Shown: in pieces, positions 1 through 5,750 of the stretch | Position numbering within the stretch: the first letter of the stretch is position 1 | Layout: every line of letters starts with the position of its first letter | Assembly (NCBI GenBank): GCA_015222965.1 | Contig: JADFWF010000304.1 | Location: forward strand, 1-5,750 | Direction of reading: 5' to 3' | Length of the DNA stretch: 5,750 nucleotides | From: Pseudomonadota bacterium | GTDB lineage: Bacteria; Pseudomonadota; Gammaproteobacteria; SZUA-229 | Translations under genes and position numbers: made by a program | Notes under the pieces: model-generated | Seen by the model: only the letters and a program-made list of their open reading frames with translations | Databases searched by the model: none | Told to the model about the DNA's origin: nothing

Positions 1-1475
1 ACGGCAAGATTTATTAAGCGCTCCATTACCTGCCACTGGCTCCATTGAGTGGCATCGGGATTCAGCCAGAGTACGACGGCTGCCATGGCAGTGCTGGCAA
101 CAACAATTCGGAAAATCCATGCTGGCCAGCCGTCCTGTGGATGAAAGATGCCGGTTTTACGCAAGCCGTTATACAGTAGTATTGCATTGATATACGCAGA
201 CAGGCTGGTAGCCAGTGCCAGGCCGATGTGTGGTGCCTCATAGTCAAACATGACCAGCGGTACGACAAAGGCAATATTCATTATCATATTGCACACCATG
301 GCGATAATGCCTATTTTTACCGGGGTGCGGGTGTCCTGTCTCGCGTAATAACCGGGAGCCAGAATTTTTATGACGATCATTGCTGGTAATCCCAGCATGT
401 AAGCCATCAGACTCAGGCTTGAAAGATAGCTATCGCTGGCGGTGAATTTGCCATATTCAAAGAGTGAGGACAGGATTGGTCCCGCCATTATAAACAGGCC
501 GACACAGGCCGGAATGGTTATTAAAGCCACCAGCCGTAACGCCCAATTGAGTGTCTGATTGAATTGTTCGGTTGATTCCCTGGCATGTTGTTGAGACAGG
601 GTAGGCAGTATTACAGTGGCAATGGCGATGCCCAGTATACCCAGAGGGAACTCCAGCAAGCGGTCAGAATAGTATAACCATGTGATGCTGCCAGTGATTA
701 AAAAAGAGGCGATGATAGTGTCCAGCAGTAAATTAATCTGTGCGACGGATGAGCCAAAAATGGCTGGAACCATTAGTTTGGCGATTTTTTTAACGCCTTC
801 ATGACCACGTTTTATTTTTGGGGCCGGCATTAAGCCTAATTTGAGTAGTGATGGGAACTGTATGAGCAGCTGGACTACGCCAGCAATGGCTACGCCCCAG
901 GCCAGTCCCATCAGCGGTTCATCGAAATAGGGTGCAAGAAAGAACACGGATGCGATCAGGCATATGTTTAGCAGCACAGGGGTAAAAGCGGGAATGGCAA
1001 ACTGATGAAAACTGTTTAGTATGCCGCCAGCGAAGGCCACCAGTGCGATAAAAAAGATATAGGGGAAGGTGATGCGTAATAATTCCGCGGTCAGCTGTAA
1101 CTGTCCGGCATTACTGGAAAAACCCGGTGCAAACAGATAGACCAGTGCGGGCGCAAAGATCATGCCCAGCACAGATAATAGCAGCAGAAAACCGCCAAGC
1201 GTGCCGGCGACGTGGTCTACCAGGTCTTTTAAAGCTTCTCTGCTGTGTTTTTCTTTGTATTCGGAAAATACCGGCACAAAAGCCAGTGAAAAGGCACCTT
1301 CGCCAAACAGGCGGCGCATGAAATTGGGGATTTTAAAGGCCACCAGGAAGGCGTCTGTGCCGCCGGTGGCGCCAAAAAAGGTGGCTATCGTGATATCACG
1401 CAACAGCCCGAAAACCCTGGATAAAAGCGTCATTCCGCCTACGGTGAAGGTGGATCGTAGTAGTTTTGTGCTCAG
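1..1475 (-). CDS. murJ: Lipid II flippase MurJ (MviN), C-terminus cut by window edge
   Basis: MurJ is an inner-membrane MOP-superfamily transporter that flips the peptidoglycan precursor lipid II to the periplasmic face. My translation is one unbroken frame of 491 codons with no stop before the left edge. E. coli MurJ is about 511 residues, so roughly 20 or more are missing. Family landmarks are TLLSRVFGLLRD (residues 16-27), RRLFGEGAFS (54-63), LMVPAIFGSSVAQINLLLD (234-252) and YYSDRLLEFPLGILGIAIAT (268-287), with many hydrophobic helices. R20, R26, R54 and R272 match E. coli R18, R24, R52 and R270 at a constant offset of two. The start chosen is CTG at 1475-1473 (STKLLRS follows), because it gives the usual family N-terminus and has GGAGA five bases upstream. 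No ATG or GTG lies in frame nearby upstream. The first in-frame ATG (codon 15) would remove most of the first helix. The gene is divergent from rpsT. Identity is nearly certain; the start is less so. Confidence 0.96.
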   Translation of the reverse strand, partial: MSTKLLRSTFTVGGMTLLSRVFGLLRDITIATFFGATGGTDAFLVAFKIPNFMRRLFGEGAFSLAFVPVFSEYKEKHSREALKDLVDHVAGTLGGFLLLLSVLGMIFAPALVYLFAPGFSSNAGQLQLTAELLRITFPYIFFIALVAFAGGILNSFHQFAIPAFTPVLLNICLIASVFFLAPYFDEPLMGLAWGVAIAGVVQLLIQFPSLLKLGLMPAPKIKRGHEGVKKIAKLMVPAIFGSSVAQINLLLDTIIASFLITGSITWLYYSDRLLEFPLGILGIAIATVILPTLSQQHARESTEQFNQTLNWALRLVALITIPACVGLFIMAGPILSSLFEYGKFTASDSYLSSLSLMAYMLGLPAMIVIKILAPGYYARQDTRTPVKIGIIAMVCNMIMNIAFVVPLVMFDYEAPHIGLALATSLSAYINAILLYNGLRKTGIFHPQDGWPAWIFRIVVASTAMAAVVLWLNPDATQWSQWQVMERLINLA

Positions 1476-1480
1476 GGTTG

Positions 1481-1485
1481 TCTCC
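1481..1485 (-). promoter_or_regulatory. Ribosome binding site supporting the murJ CTG start
   Basis: On the minus strand GGAGA lies five bases before the CTG at 1475-1473. This is the best Shine-Dalgarno match near the family-expected N-terminus, and no ATG or GTG stands at that spacing. It decides the start call in favour of CTG. Confidence 0.6.
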
Positions 1486-1504
1486 GGGTTTGGTTTGTTG
1501 CGAG

Positions 1505-1533
1505 ATTGTACCTGTTGCAGAGACAATTCTAAA
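1505..1533 (-). promoter_or_regulatory. Candidate sigma-70 promoter for murJ
   Basis: Read on the minus strand, a -35-like TTTAGA (1533-1528) is followed by a 17-base spacer and a -10 TACAAT (1510-1505), which matches the consensus at five of six positions. Transcription would begin near 1498 and leave a leader of about 23 bases that includes the GGAGA site. That fits translation from the CTG at 1475. This is a match by eye only. Confidence 0.45.
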
Positions 1534-1566
1534 CCACTATTTCCTGCCCAGCGATGCTGATTTTGA

Positions 1567-1595
1567 TTGACAAGCAGCCTTAAAACGGGCAATCT
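1567..1595 (+). promoter_or_regulatory. Candidate sigma-70 promoter for rpsT
   Basis: A perfect -35 TTGACA (1567-1572) is followed after 17 bases by CAATCT (1590-1595). This is a weak -10, but it keeps the two most important bases (A at position 2, T at position 6). The next bases, ACGCGC, form a GC-rich discriminator of the kind found at growth-rate and stringently controlled ribosomal promoters. The expected start near 1602 leaves a leader of about 25 bases before GTG. The promoter is back to back with the murJ candidate, with 33 bases between the two -35 boxes. Confidence 0.45.
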
Positions 1596-1626
1596 ACGCG
1601 CTCTTTTTTCAAGAACGGTTAATACA

Positions 1627-1890
1627 GTGGCAAATTCAGCATCATCAAAGAAACGCGCTAGACAGGCAGACATTCACCACGCACGTAATGTAGGTGTACG
1701 CTCAATGATGCGCACATACATCAAGAAGGTTTATTACGCGATCGAAGCGGGTGATAAAGCCGCAGCAGAAGCCGCTTATAAAGAAGCGACGCCTGTTATC
1801 GACCGTGTTGCCGGCAAAGGTTTGATCCATGCCAATAAAGCGGCGCGTACCAAGAGCCGTATGAATAACAATATTCGTTCAATGGCGTAA
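1627..1890 (+). CDS. rpsT: 30S ribosomal protein S20
   Basis: S20 is a primary 16S rRNA-binding protein of the small subunit. It is a three-helix bundle at the bottom of the 30S body. From the GTG at 1627 the product is 87 residues, the same length as E. coli S20. It starts [15 protein letters not shown], in line with the family's MANIKSAKKRAKQAE. Other landmarks are [26 protein letters not shown] in the middle and the C-terminal [16 protein letters not shown]. An in-frame TTG at 1567 would add 20 residues, but it lies inside the candidate -35 box and has no counterpart in the family. The GTG has only a poor Shine-Dalgarno match upstream (around AAGAACGG). E. coli rpsT also uses a non-ATG start (UUG) and weak initiation, and S20 represses its own translation there, so similar control here is a reasonable inference. 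The gene stands alone, divergent from murJ, and ends at a strong terminator. Confidence 0.97.
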   Translation: MANSASSKKRARQADIHHARNVGVRSMMRTYIKKVYYAIEAGDKAAAEAAYKEATPVIDRVAGKGLIHANKAARTKSRMNNNIRSMA

Positions 1891-1937
1891 GTTTTATCCC
1901 TGAGTTTATCGGGGCATTGCCATAGATCGCAACTATG

Positions 1938-1972
1938 AAAAGCCGGGCTGACATTGTCAGCCCGGCTTTTTT
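1938..1972 (+). terminator. Rho-independent terminator of rpsT
   Basis: A perfect 11-bp stem (1942-1952 with 1956-1966, GCCGGGCTGAC pairing with GTCAGCCCGGC) closes on a three-base ATT loop. It is followed by six T (1967-1972) and preceded by AAAA (1938-1941), so on the other strand it could also stop the leftward PEP-CTERM gene, though with a shorter U run. A smaller hairpin (1898-1903 with 1909-1914) sits between the rpsT stop and this terminator. Confidence 0.93.
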
Positions 1973-2000
1973 ATTGGCTGGGTATGTTTCAAATATCTGC

Positions 2001-2028
2001 CAGGTTATCTATTCCAGGCTATCTATTC
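2001..2028. repeat. Two-copy 14-bp tandem repeat
   Basis: CAGGTTATCTATTC (2001-2014) is followed directly by CAGGCTATCTATTC (2015-2028); the two differ at one base. It lies between the rpsT terminator and the 3' end of the PEP-CTERM gene. The function is unknown. It may be only a local duplication, or a scar at the edge of the accessory gene. Confidence 0.6.
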
Positions 2029-2069
2029 GAGACTAAGCGAAAAATATTCGGGTGTTATCTAGGCAAGTG

Positions 2070-2648
2070 TTATTTAGATAAGCGCCGCGATAACCCTGTT
2101 CCGAAAATTCCAGCTAAACCTGAAATAAACAGCCAGATTGCTGCGGGTACAGGAACCTGCGGCATCTGTTCGTTAATAATCATGTTATCAATGCTGGGCC
2201 AGAAGTTTTTATCGTGCGGCAGGAGTCCAGTTGCCAGAAATGTAAAGTTCATAATATCTGCGGTTTCTACACTGACAGTTAACCAGTCGTTCCAGTCTGT
2301 ATAATCAGTTAAATCTACGGTTGTTTCCCAGATATTCTGTTTAGAAGTGTTGTAGCCGATGATATCAATCATTCCTATGTCTTCACTGCTATTGGTGAAG
2401 CCTTCCCAGGCCTTTGCGTTCATTTCAAAGCTGTTCACATAGGTAGCAGTTGAAAACGATATTTCATCATCGTCGTTAGCGTGGTCGGCATAAAGATGGC
2501 CGCCGCCGATCCCGTTCCATGTCATTGTTACTCCACCGAGCGTCACGCCGAGGTTGTCGGGGTCGTTGAAGTCTAAAAGCGCTGCCGATGCTGCGCTGCT
2601 ATAGGTGCCAAGAATTATTAACCAGATTAGATGATTTAATTTTTTCAC
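2070..2648 (-). CDS. Secreted protein with PEP-CTERM-type (VPVPA variant) sorting tail
   Basis: The 192-residue product has a Sec signal peptide: KK at 2-3, a hydrophobic core at about 7-16, and probable cleavage after ASA at 20-22. The mature part (23-163) is acidic, has no cysteine, and looks all-beta. It includes an early LLDFNDPDNLGVTLGGVTMTW stretch and a late FWPSIDNMIINE, both similar in style to the beta-sandwich cores common in PEP-CTERM proteins. The C-terminus is a sorting tail: VPVPAAIWLF at 165-174, a hydrophobic helix rich in G, A and L, then SRR near the end. In this family the tail is recognised and cut by an exosortase (EpsH/XrtA-type), and the proteins are linked to extracellular polysaccharide and biofilm. 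No exosortase is in this window. The start is GTG at 2648-2646, with AGGA nine bases upstream. The specific function is unknown. The tail and signal peptide are clear; the beta-sandwich fold is inferred from sequence style. Confidence 0.88.
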   Translation of the reverse strand: MKKLNHLIWLIILGTYSSAASAALLDFNDPDNLGVTLGGVTMTWNGIGGGHLYADHANDDDEISFSTATYVNSFEMNAKAWEGFTNSSEDIGMIDIIGYNTSKQNIWETTVDLTDYTDWNDWLTVSVETADIMNFTFLATGLLPHDKNFWPSIDNMIINEQMPQVPVPAAIWLFISGLAGIFGTGLSRRLSK

Positions 2649-2997
2649 GATGATTTCCTAAAAACAAAAGTGCCTGGGTTAATTTGTCGCATTTATTAAT
2701 TTTAGATCATTTTTCTAATAATGTTGCAAATCCTATGCCATGATATAAATATCGATAATTATCAATAGGTTAGGAATTTTGAGTTATTCACCTTATTGAA
2801 ACTGTAAATAATTCTTACACTTTATAATAAAAGTGGTTAGATAATAGCTAATTTTACCCTAAAGAGGGCTTGCTTTGGCTGTTTTTGTTGCTCGGGTTAA
2901 GGGCGGGGGTTTGGCGGTATATGAGCCTTGTGTGCTGATACAGTGAATCGTGTGAGAATTTAAGAGGGGTGAAAATGCTTTTGCTGCTTACGCGTGT
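2649..2997. other. AT-rich gene-free stretch between proB and the PEP-CTERM gene
   Basis: I find no credible protein gene of normal size here. The part from about 2680 to 2870 is visibly AT-rich compared with the flanking housekeeping genes, whereas 2880-2970 is G-rich on the plus strand. Contents: a near-perfect palindrome at 2750-2767; a weak leftward promoter candidate for the PEP-CTERM gene (TTGCAA 2729-2724, 17-base spacer, TCTAAA 2706-2701); an isolated consensus TATAAT at 2823-2828 on the plus strand without a good -35; and a possible 16-codon plus-strand ORF starting at 2975. No convincing hairpin terminator for proB is seen, so proB transcripts might run into this stretch. Confidence 0.6.
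2750..2767. promoter_or_regulatory. Near-perfect palindrome, possible operator
   Basis: TATCGATAATTATCAATA pairs with its own reverse complement at eight of nine positions; the only mismatch is C2753 with A2764. Its core is the perfect 10-bp GATAATTATC (2754-2763). It lies about 100 bases upstream of the PEP-CTERM start, where a dimeric regulator could bind. The GATAAT half-sites recall Fur boxes, but the spacing differs from the usual Fur consensus. AT-rich DNA makes such palindromes fairly likely by chance. Confidence 0.3.
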
Positions 2998-4134
2998 TTA
3001 TAGCAATACCAGGTTATCCCGGTGAATCAGCTCTGCCTCATCGACATAACCTAAAATGCTTTCAAATTTTTCACTGGTCTCGCCCATGAGCTGCCGACTT
3101 TCCTTGCTGTCATAGTTGACCAGGCCGCGGGCAATCTCTGTGCCGTTGTCATTGATAATTGAAACCACTTCGCCGCGTTGAAAATTGCCTGCGACACTGC
3201 TGACACCAACAGCAAGAAGGCTGACACCTGATTGCTGAATAGCCTGGCTGGCGCCAGCATCAAGAAACAGTTTCCCCGAAATTTTCAACTGATTGGCCAG
3301 CCATTGTTTACGTGCTGACATAGGTTCGTTGTTCGCAGCCAGTAAGGTGCCAACTGTTTCACCCTGTGCAATTTTCTGCAGGACATTTTCTTCTGCGCCG
3401 GAAGCGATAATGGTGTTTGCGCCTGAGCGCGCAGCACGTTGTGCTGCGGTGATTTTTGTTCGCATGCCGCCCTGGCCCAAAGCGCCGCTGTCACCAGCCA
3501 TGGTCAGCAGTTCATCGTTGCTGGCGATCGATTCACTGATCAATTTGGCATCTTCATTATAGCGAGGGTCCTTATCAAACAGCCCTTGTTGATCCGTTAA
3601 AAGAATCAGCGTGTCGGCTTCGACCAGATTGCAGACCAATGCGCCTAAAGTATCATTATCGCCGAAGCGAATTTCATCCGTGGCGACGGTGTCATTTTCA
3701 TTGATGATAGGGATGGCGCCTAGATCAAGCAGGGTCTTTAGTGTGCTGCGAGCATTCAGATAGCGCTGGCGATTGCCTAGATCCTCATGGGTCAGGAGTA
3801 CCTGTGCGGTATGTATACCGTGTTGTTTGAAGCAGCTTTCAAAGTTTTGAATAAGGCCCATCTGGCCAAGTGCGGCAGCTGCCTGTAATTCATGAAGTGC
3901 GTGAGGGCGCTGTTTCCAGCCGATGCGTGCCATGCCTTCAGCGACCGCGCCCGAGGAGACCAGTAATACTTCTTTGCCGGCTGCACGCAGACCGGCAATC
4001 TGTTCCGCCCACGACTGGATGGCCTGGTGGTTAAGTCCCTGGCCGTCGTTGGTGATCAGCGAGCTGCCGATTTTTATTACCCAGCGGTTTGATTCGGCTG
4101 CTGCTTTACGCGTTGTGCTCTGGCGCGAAGTCAT
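2998..4134 (-). CDS. proB: Glutamate 5-kinase
   Basis: ProB phosphorylates L-glutamate with ATP to gamma-glutamyl phosphate, the first step of proline synthesis, in the cytoplasm. It usually acts with ProA (not in this window), and proline feedback-inhibits it. The 378-residue product has the two expected parts. The amino-acid kinase domain (about 17-260) carries VIKIGSSLI (19-27), VSSGAVAEG (59-67), the substrate loop [22 protein letters not shown] (144-165), [14 protein letters not shown] (178-191) and [18 protein letters not shown] (222-239). A C-terminal PUA domain (about 284-365) includes [10 protein letters not shown] and [11 protein letters not shown]. Length and motifs are those of full-length proteobacterial ProB. 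The ATG at 4134 overlaps the obgE stop as ATGA, which indicates co-transcription and translational coupling. About 16 residues precede the first beta-strand, slightly longer than some relatives. The obgE-proB order is common in gammaproteobacteria. Confidence 0.98.
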   Translation of the reverse strand: MTSRQSTTRKAAAESNRWVIKIGSSLITNDGQGLNHQAIQSWAEQIAGLRAAGKEVLLVSSGAVAEGMARIGWKQRPHALHELQAAAALGQMGLIQNFESCFKQHGIHTAQVLLTHEDLGNRQRYLNARSTLKTLLDLGAIPIINENDTVATDEIRFGDNDTLGALVCNLVEADTLILLTDQQGLFDKDPRYNEDAKLISESIASNDELLTMAGDSGALGQGGMRTKITAAQRAARSGANTIIASGAEENVLQKIAQGETVGTLLAANNEPMSARKQWLANQLKISGKLFLDAGASQAIQQSGVSLLAVGVSSVAGNFQRGEVVSIINDNGTEIARGLVNYDSKESRQLMGETSEKFESILGYVDEAELIHRDNLVLL

Positions 4135-5225
4135 TCGGTTTGTTCTTTTTCCTGCGGTGGTTCAATTATAGGGTCATAGGCCTGATCCGATGACTGTTGG
4201 TCCTCGCGTTCTAATTCCAGAGCGGACTCAAGCTGTTTCATTATGTCAAAAGCCAGGTTTTCTGTGCCGTCCTTAGTGATCGCCGAAATAGTATATATCG
4301 GTCCCTGCCAGTCCAGCTGCTGCACGATTTCGTCCCGCTTGGTTTTTAGTTCTTCAGCATCTAACAGGTCTATTTTATTTAATACCAGCCAGCGTGGCTT
4401 TCCGGCGAGCTCTGGGCTGAAGCTGTTCAGTTCGTTGACGATGGTCCTGGCCTCATCAACCGGATCAGTGCCGTCATAAGGTTGCATGTCAATGATGTGC
4501 AGCAGTAGCCTGGTACGTGACAGGTGTTTTAAAAACTGGATGCCCAGACCCGCACCTTCCGACGCGCCTTCGATGATGCCTGGAATATCTGCGATCACAA
4601 AACTCTGGTTCATGCCGACACGTACCACGCCCAGATTGGGAAACAGCGTGGTGAAAGGGTAATTAGCCACTTTTGGCCGCGCTGCAGACACCGAACGAAT
4701 AAATGTCGATTTGCCGGCATTAGGTAATCCCAGCAGGCCGACGTCAGCCAGTACTTTTAATTCAAGACGTAAGTTACGACGTTCACCTGGCGAGCCGGGT
4801 GTGCATTTTCGTGGCGCCTGGTTGATCGAACTTTTAAAGCGGGCATTGCCGAGGCCATGAAAACCGCCCTGAGCGACTTTTATCTTTTGATCATGCCGGG
4901 TGATATCGCCGATAAGCTCATCGATATCATCATCATAAATCAAGGTGCCAATGGGGACGGGGATAAACAGGTCATCACCGCCGGGGCCTGTCATCTGGTT
5001 GCCGCCACCACGGATGCCTGAGTCGGCTGTGTAGGTGCGAACATGGCGAAAATCGGCAAGCGTGTTGATGTCATGGTCACCGACCAGGTAAACACTGCCG
5101 CCATCGCCGCCATCACCGCCGTTAGGGCCGCCGAACTGGATATATTTTTCACGACGAAAGGCGACCACGCCGGTTCCGCCATCACCGGCTATTACATTTA
5201 TGGTTGCTTCGTCGACAAAACGCAT
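4131..5225 (-). CDS. obgE: Obg/CgtA family GTPase (50S assembly)
   Basis: Obg is an essential GTPase that binds the 50S subunit during late assembly and is linked to ppGpp signalling. The 364-residue product has an N-terminal Obg fold (1-158) rich in glycine loops ([44 protein letters not shown]). It is followed by a G domain with G1 GLPNAGKS (166-173), switch I NYPFTT (188-193), G3 DIPG (213-216), G4 NKID (283-286) and G5 SAI (314-316). The C-terminal tail (about 335-364) is acidic and low in complexity ([18 protein letters not shown]), as in other gammaproteobacterial Obg proteins. Residue 18 is T in GDGGTG where many relatives have N. The start is ATG at 5225, giving the family N-terminus [11 protein letters not shown], with only a weak AGAG upstream. 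Its stop overlaps the proB start. A terminator and an inverted repeat separate it from rpmA, so it may need its own promoter. A possible -10, TACACT, lies at about 5247-5242, but I see no good -35. Confidence 0.98.
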   Translation of the reverse strand: MRFVDEATINVIAGDGGTGVVAFRREKYIQFGGPNGGDGGDGGSVYLVGDHDINTLADFRHVRTYTADSGIRGGGNQMTGPGGDDLFIPVPIGTLIYDDDIDELIGDITRHDQKIKVAQGGFHGLGNARFKSSINQAPRKCTPGSPGERRNLRLELKVLADVGLLGLPNAGKSTFIRSVSAARPKVANYPFTTLFPNLGVVRVGMNQSFVIADIPGIIEGASEGAGLGIQFLKHLSRTRLLLHIIDMQPYDGTDPVDEARTIVNELNSFSPELAGKPRWLVLNKIDLLDAEELKTKRDEIVQQLDWQGPIYTISAITKDGTENLAFDIMKQLESALELEREDQQSSDQAYDPIIEPPQEKEQTE

Positions 5226-5288
5226 GTTTGTTCTCTATTTAGTGTACAGGTGCTAGTTTAGCTTAAAAATCAGATGCTTAGAAATCTT

Positions 5289-5366
5289 CGTCATTGCGAG
5301 GTACGAAGCAATCTTCTGCCGACCACTCAGTCTCCCAAAGAGATTGCTTCGTACCTCGCAATGACG
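5289..5366. repeat. Dispersed-type palindromic element, perfect 26-bp inverted repeat
   Basis: The left arm (5289-5314) begins CGTCATTGCGAG and ends GAAGCAATCT. The right arm (5341-5366) is its exact reverse complement over all 26 bases. The spacer (5315-5340) is also 26 bases. Transcribed from either strand it would fold into a long stable hairpin. Arms of this kind (CGTCATTGCGAG ... GAAGCAATCT) resemble, from memory, a non-coding palindromic repeat seen in many copies in unrelated bacteria; I could not search to confirm this. There is no ORF inside, so any movement would need a protein encoded elsewhere. It sits between the rpmA terminator and obgE. Confidence 0.9.
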
Positions 5367-5383
5367 GTTTTGTAGCAGGCATT

Positions 5384-5408
5384 AAAAAAGCCCCATGCGG
5401 GGCTTTTT
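5384..5408 (-). terminator. Rho-independent terminator after rpmA
   Basis: The stem GCCCC (5390-5394) pairs with GGGGC (5399-5403) across a four-base ATGC loop. On the minus strand the stem is followed by six T (plus-strand A run 5384-5389). It starts about 25 bases beyond the rpmA stop. A five-base T run on the other side (5404-5408) makes the hairpin symmetric and possibly bidirectional. It would end the rplU-rpmA transcript before obgE. Confidence 0.88.
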
Positions 5409-5433
5409 CTTAACCGCATTGGTCCAGTCGTCT

Positions 5434-5709
5434 CTAGCTTGCTGGAGTCACACCCGCTTCTACTATGCTAATGGTTTTACGGTTAAGTGGTCCGCGTGTT
5501 TCGAAAATCACGTTACCGTCTGCTTTAGCAAACAGTGTGTGATCACGACCCATGCCTACGTTAACGCCGGCGTGGAATTTAGTGCCGCGCTGACGAACCA
5601 GGATGTTGCCAGCGAGAACTGACTGACCACCGAATTTTTTAACGCCAAGTCGTTTCGATTGTGACTCGCGTCCGTTTTTGGTACTACCGGCTGCTTTTTT
5701 ATGTGCCAT
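5434..5709 (-). CDS. rpmA: 50S ribosomal protein L27
   Basis: L27 is a large-subunit protein whose flexible N-terminus reaches into the peptidyl transferase centre. The 91-residue product (family usually about 85) has the conserved start [28 protein letters not shown], then [15 protein letters not shown] and [11 protein letters not shown]. The first residues MAHKKA show that it has no cleavable N-terminal extension of the Firmicutes type. The C-terminal stretch [12 protein letters not shown] is slightly longer than in E. coli. The start is ATG at 5709, with GGAG about ten bases upstream. It lies 29 bases downstream of the likely rplU stop, the usual rplU-rpmA operon, and a hairpin terminator follows it. 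Confidence 0.98.
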   Translation of the reverse strand: MAHKKAAGSTKNGRESQSKRLGVKKFGGQSVLAGNILVRQRGTKFHAGVNVGMGRDHTLFAKADGNVIFETRGPLNRKTISIVEAGVTPAS

Positions 5710-5738
5710 TGTTCAACTGCTCCGCTTTAAAGCTTAGA

Positions 5739-5750
5739 TTATGCAGAAAT
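5739..5750 (-). CDS. rplU: Probable last codons of 50S ribosomal protein L21 (partial)
   Basis: At the right edge the minus strand reads ATT TCT GCA TAA, that is Ile-Ser-Ala-stop. E. coli L21 ends in the same ISA. rplU normally sits directly upstream of rpmA, and the 29-base gap fits that operon. Only three codons are visible, so the call rests on context and this short match. Confidence 0.6.
   Translation of the reverse strand: MSA

Noticed and set aside
1127..1560. Two plus-strand open frames antisense to the murJ 5' part
   Set aside because: They are shadows of murJ, which has full family motifs on the minus strand; their translations are basic and low in complexity and unlike known proteins.
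1567..1626. Extended S20 start at TTG 1567
   Set aside because: It adds 20 residues absent from the S20 family and coincides with a perfect -35 box; GTG at 1627 gives the exact family length and N-terminus.
1954..2304. Plus-strand open frame of 116 codons over the rpsT terminator and the PEP-CTERM gene
   Set aside because: It begins inside the terminator stem, overlaps antisense most of a gene with a clear signal peptide and sorting tail, and shows no recognisable protein features.
2815..2845. Plus-strand promoter around TATAAT (2823-2828) and GATAAT (2840-2845)
   Set aside because: No TTGACA-like box lies at 16-18 bases upstream of either, and no plus-strand gene of normal size follows; TATAAT-like strings are expected in AT-rich DNA.
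2856..2871. CCCTAAAGAGGG hairpin as the proB terminator
   Set aside because: The stem is only four base pairs with no real T run after it on the minus strand, and it lies more than 120 bases beyond the proB stop.
5289..5366. CRISPR repeat or IS element terminal repeats
   Set aside because: There is only one inverted pair rather than regularly spaced direct repeats, and no transposase ORF lies between the arms.

Overview
The window looks like chromosomal DNA from a gammaproteobacterium. The gene order rplU-rpmA-obgE-proB ... rpsT-murJ resembles the cluster I recall from Pseudomonas and relatives, and the protein sequences are typical of that class. The gene between proB and rpsT encodes a secreted protein with a C-terminal PEP-CTERM-type sorting tail. 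That suggests an exopolysaccharide-producing environmental gammaproteobacterium that carries an exosortase elsewhere. The species cannot be named from this window.

Layout from left to right: (1) murJ, the lipid II flippase, runs leftward off the window edge (1-1475). Its best start is a CTG codon behind a good Shine-Dalgarno site. (2) A divergent intergenic region (1476-1626) holds candidate promoters for murJ (leftward) and rpsT (rightward). (3) rpsT, ribosomal protein S20 (1627-1890), has a GTG start and ends at a strong hairpin terminator (1938-1972). (4) A leftward gene encodes a 192-residue PEP-CTERM-type secreted protein (2070-2648). It is flanked by a short tandem repeat downstream and a 349-base, AT-rich, gene-free stretch upstream. 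(5) proB, glutamate 5-kinase (2998-4134), and obgE, the ribosome-assembly GTPase (4131-5225), run leftward and overlap by four bases, so they are very probably co-transcribed and translationally coupled. (6) A perfect 26-bp inverted repeat (5289-5366) and a terminator (5384-5408) separate obgE from rpmA. (7) rpmA, ribosomal protein L27 (5434-5709), is preceded by what looks like the last three codons of rplU (L21) at the right edge.

Most genes serve core growth functions: ribosomal proteins L21, L27 and S20, the 50S-assembly GTPase Obg, the first step of proline synthesis, and cell-wall precursor export. The accessory parts are the PEP-CTERM protein and the palindromic repeat between rpmA and obgE. 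I did not find a clearly new multi-gene system. The points most worth checking are the CTG start of murJ, the 26/26/26 palindromic element that splits a usual operon, and the sorting-tail protein placed in a housekeeping cluster.
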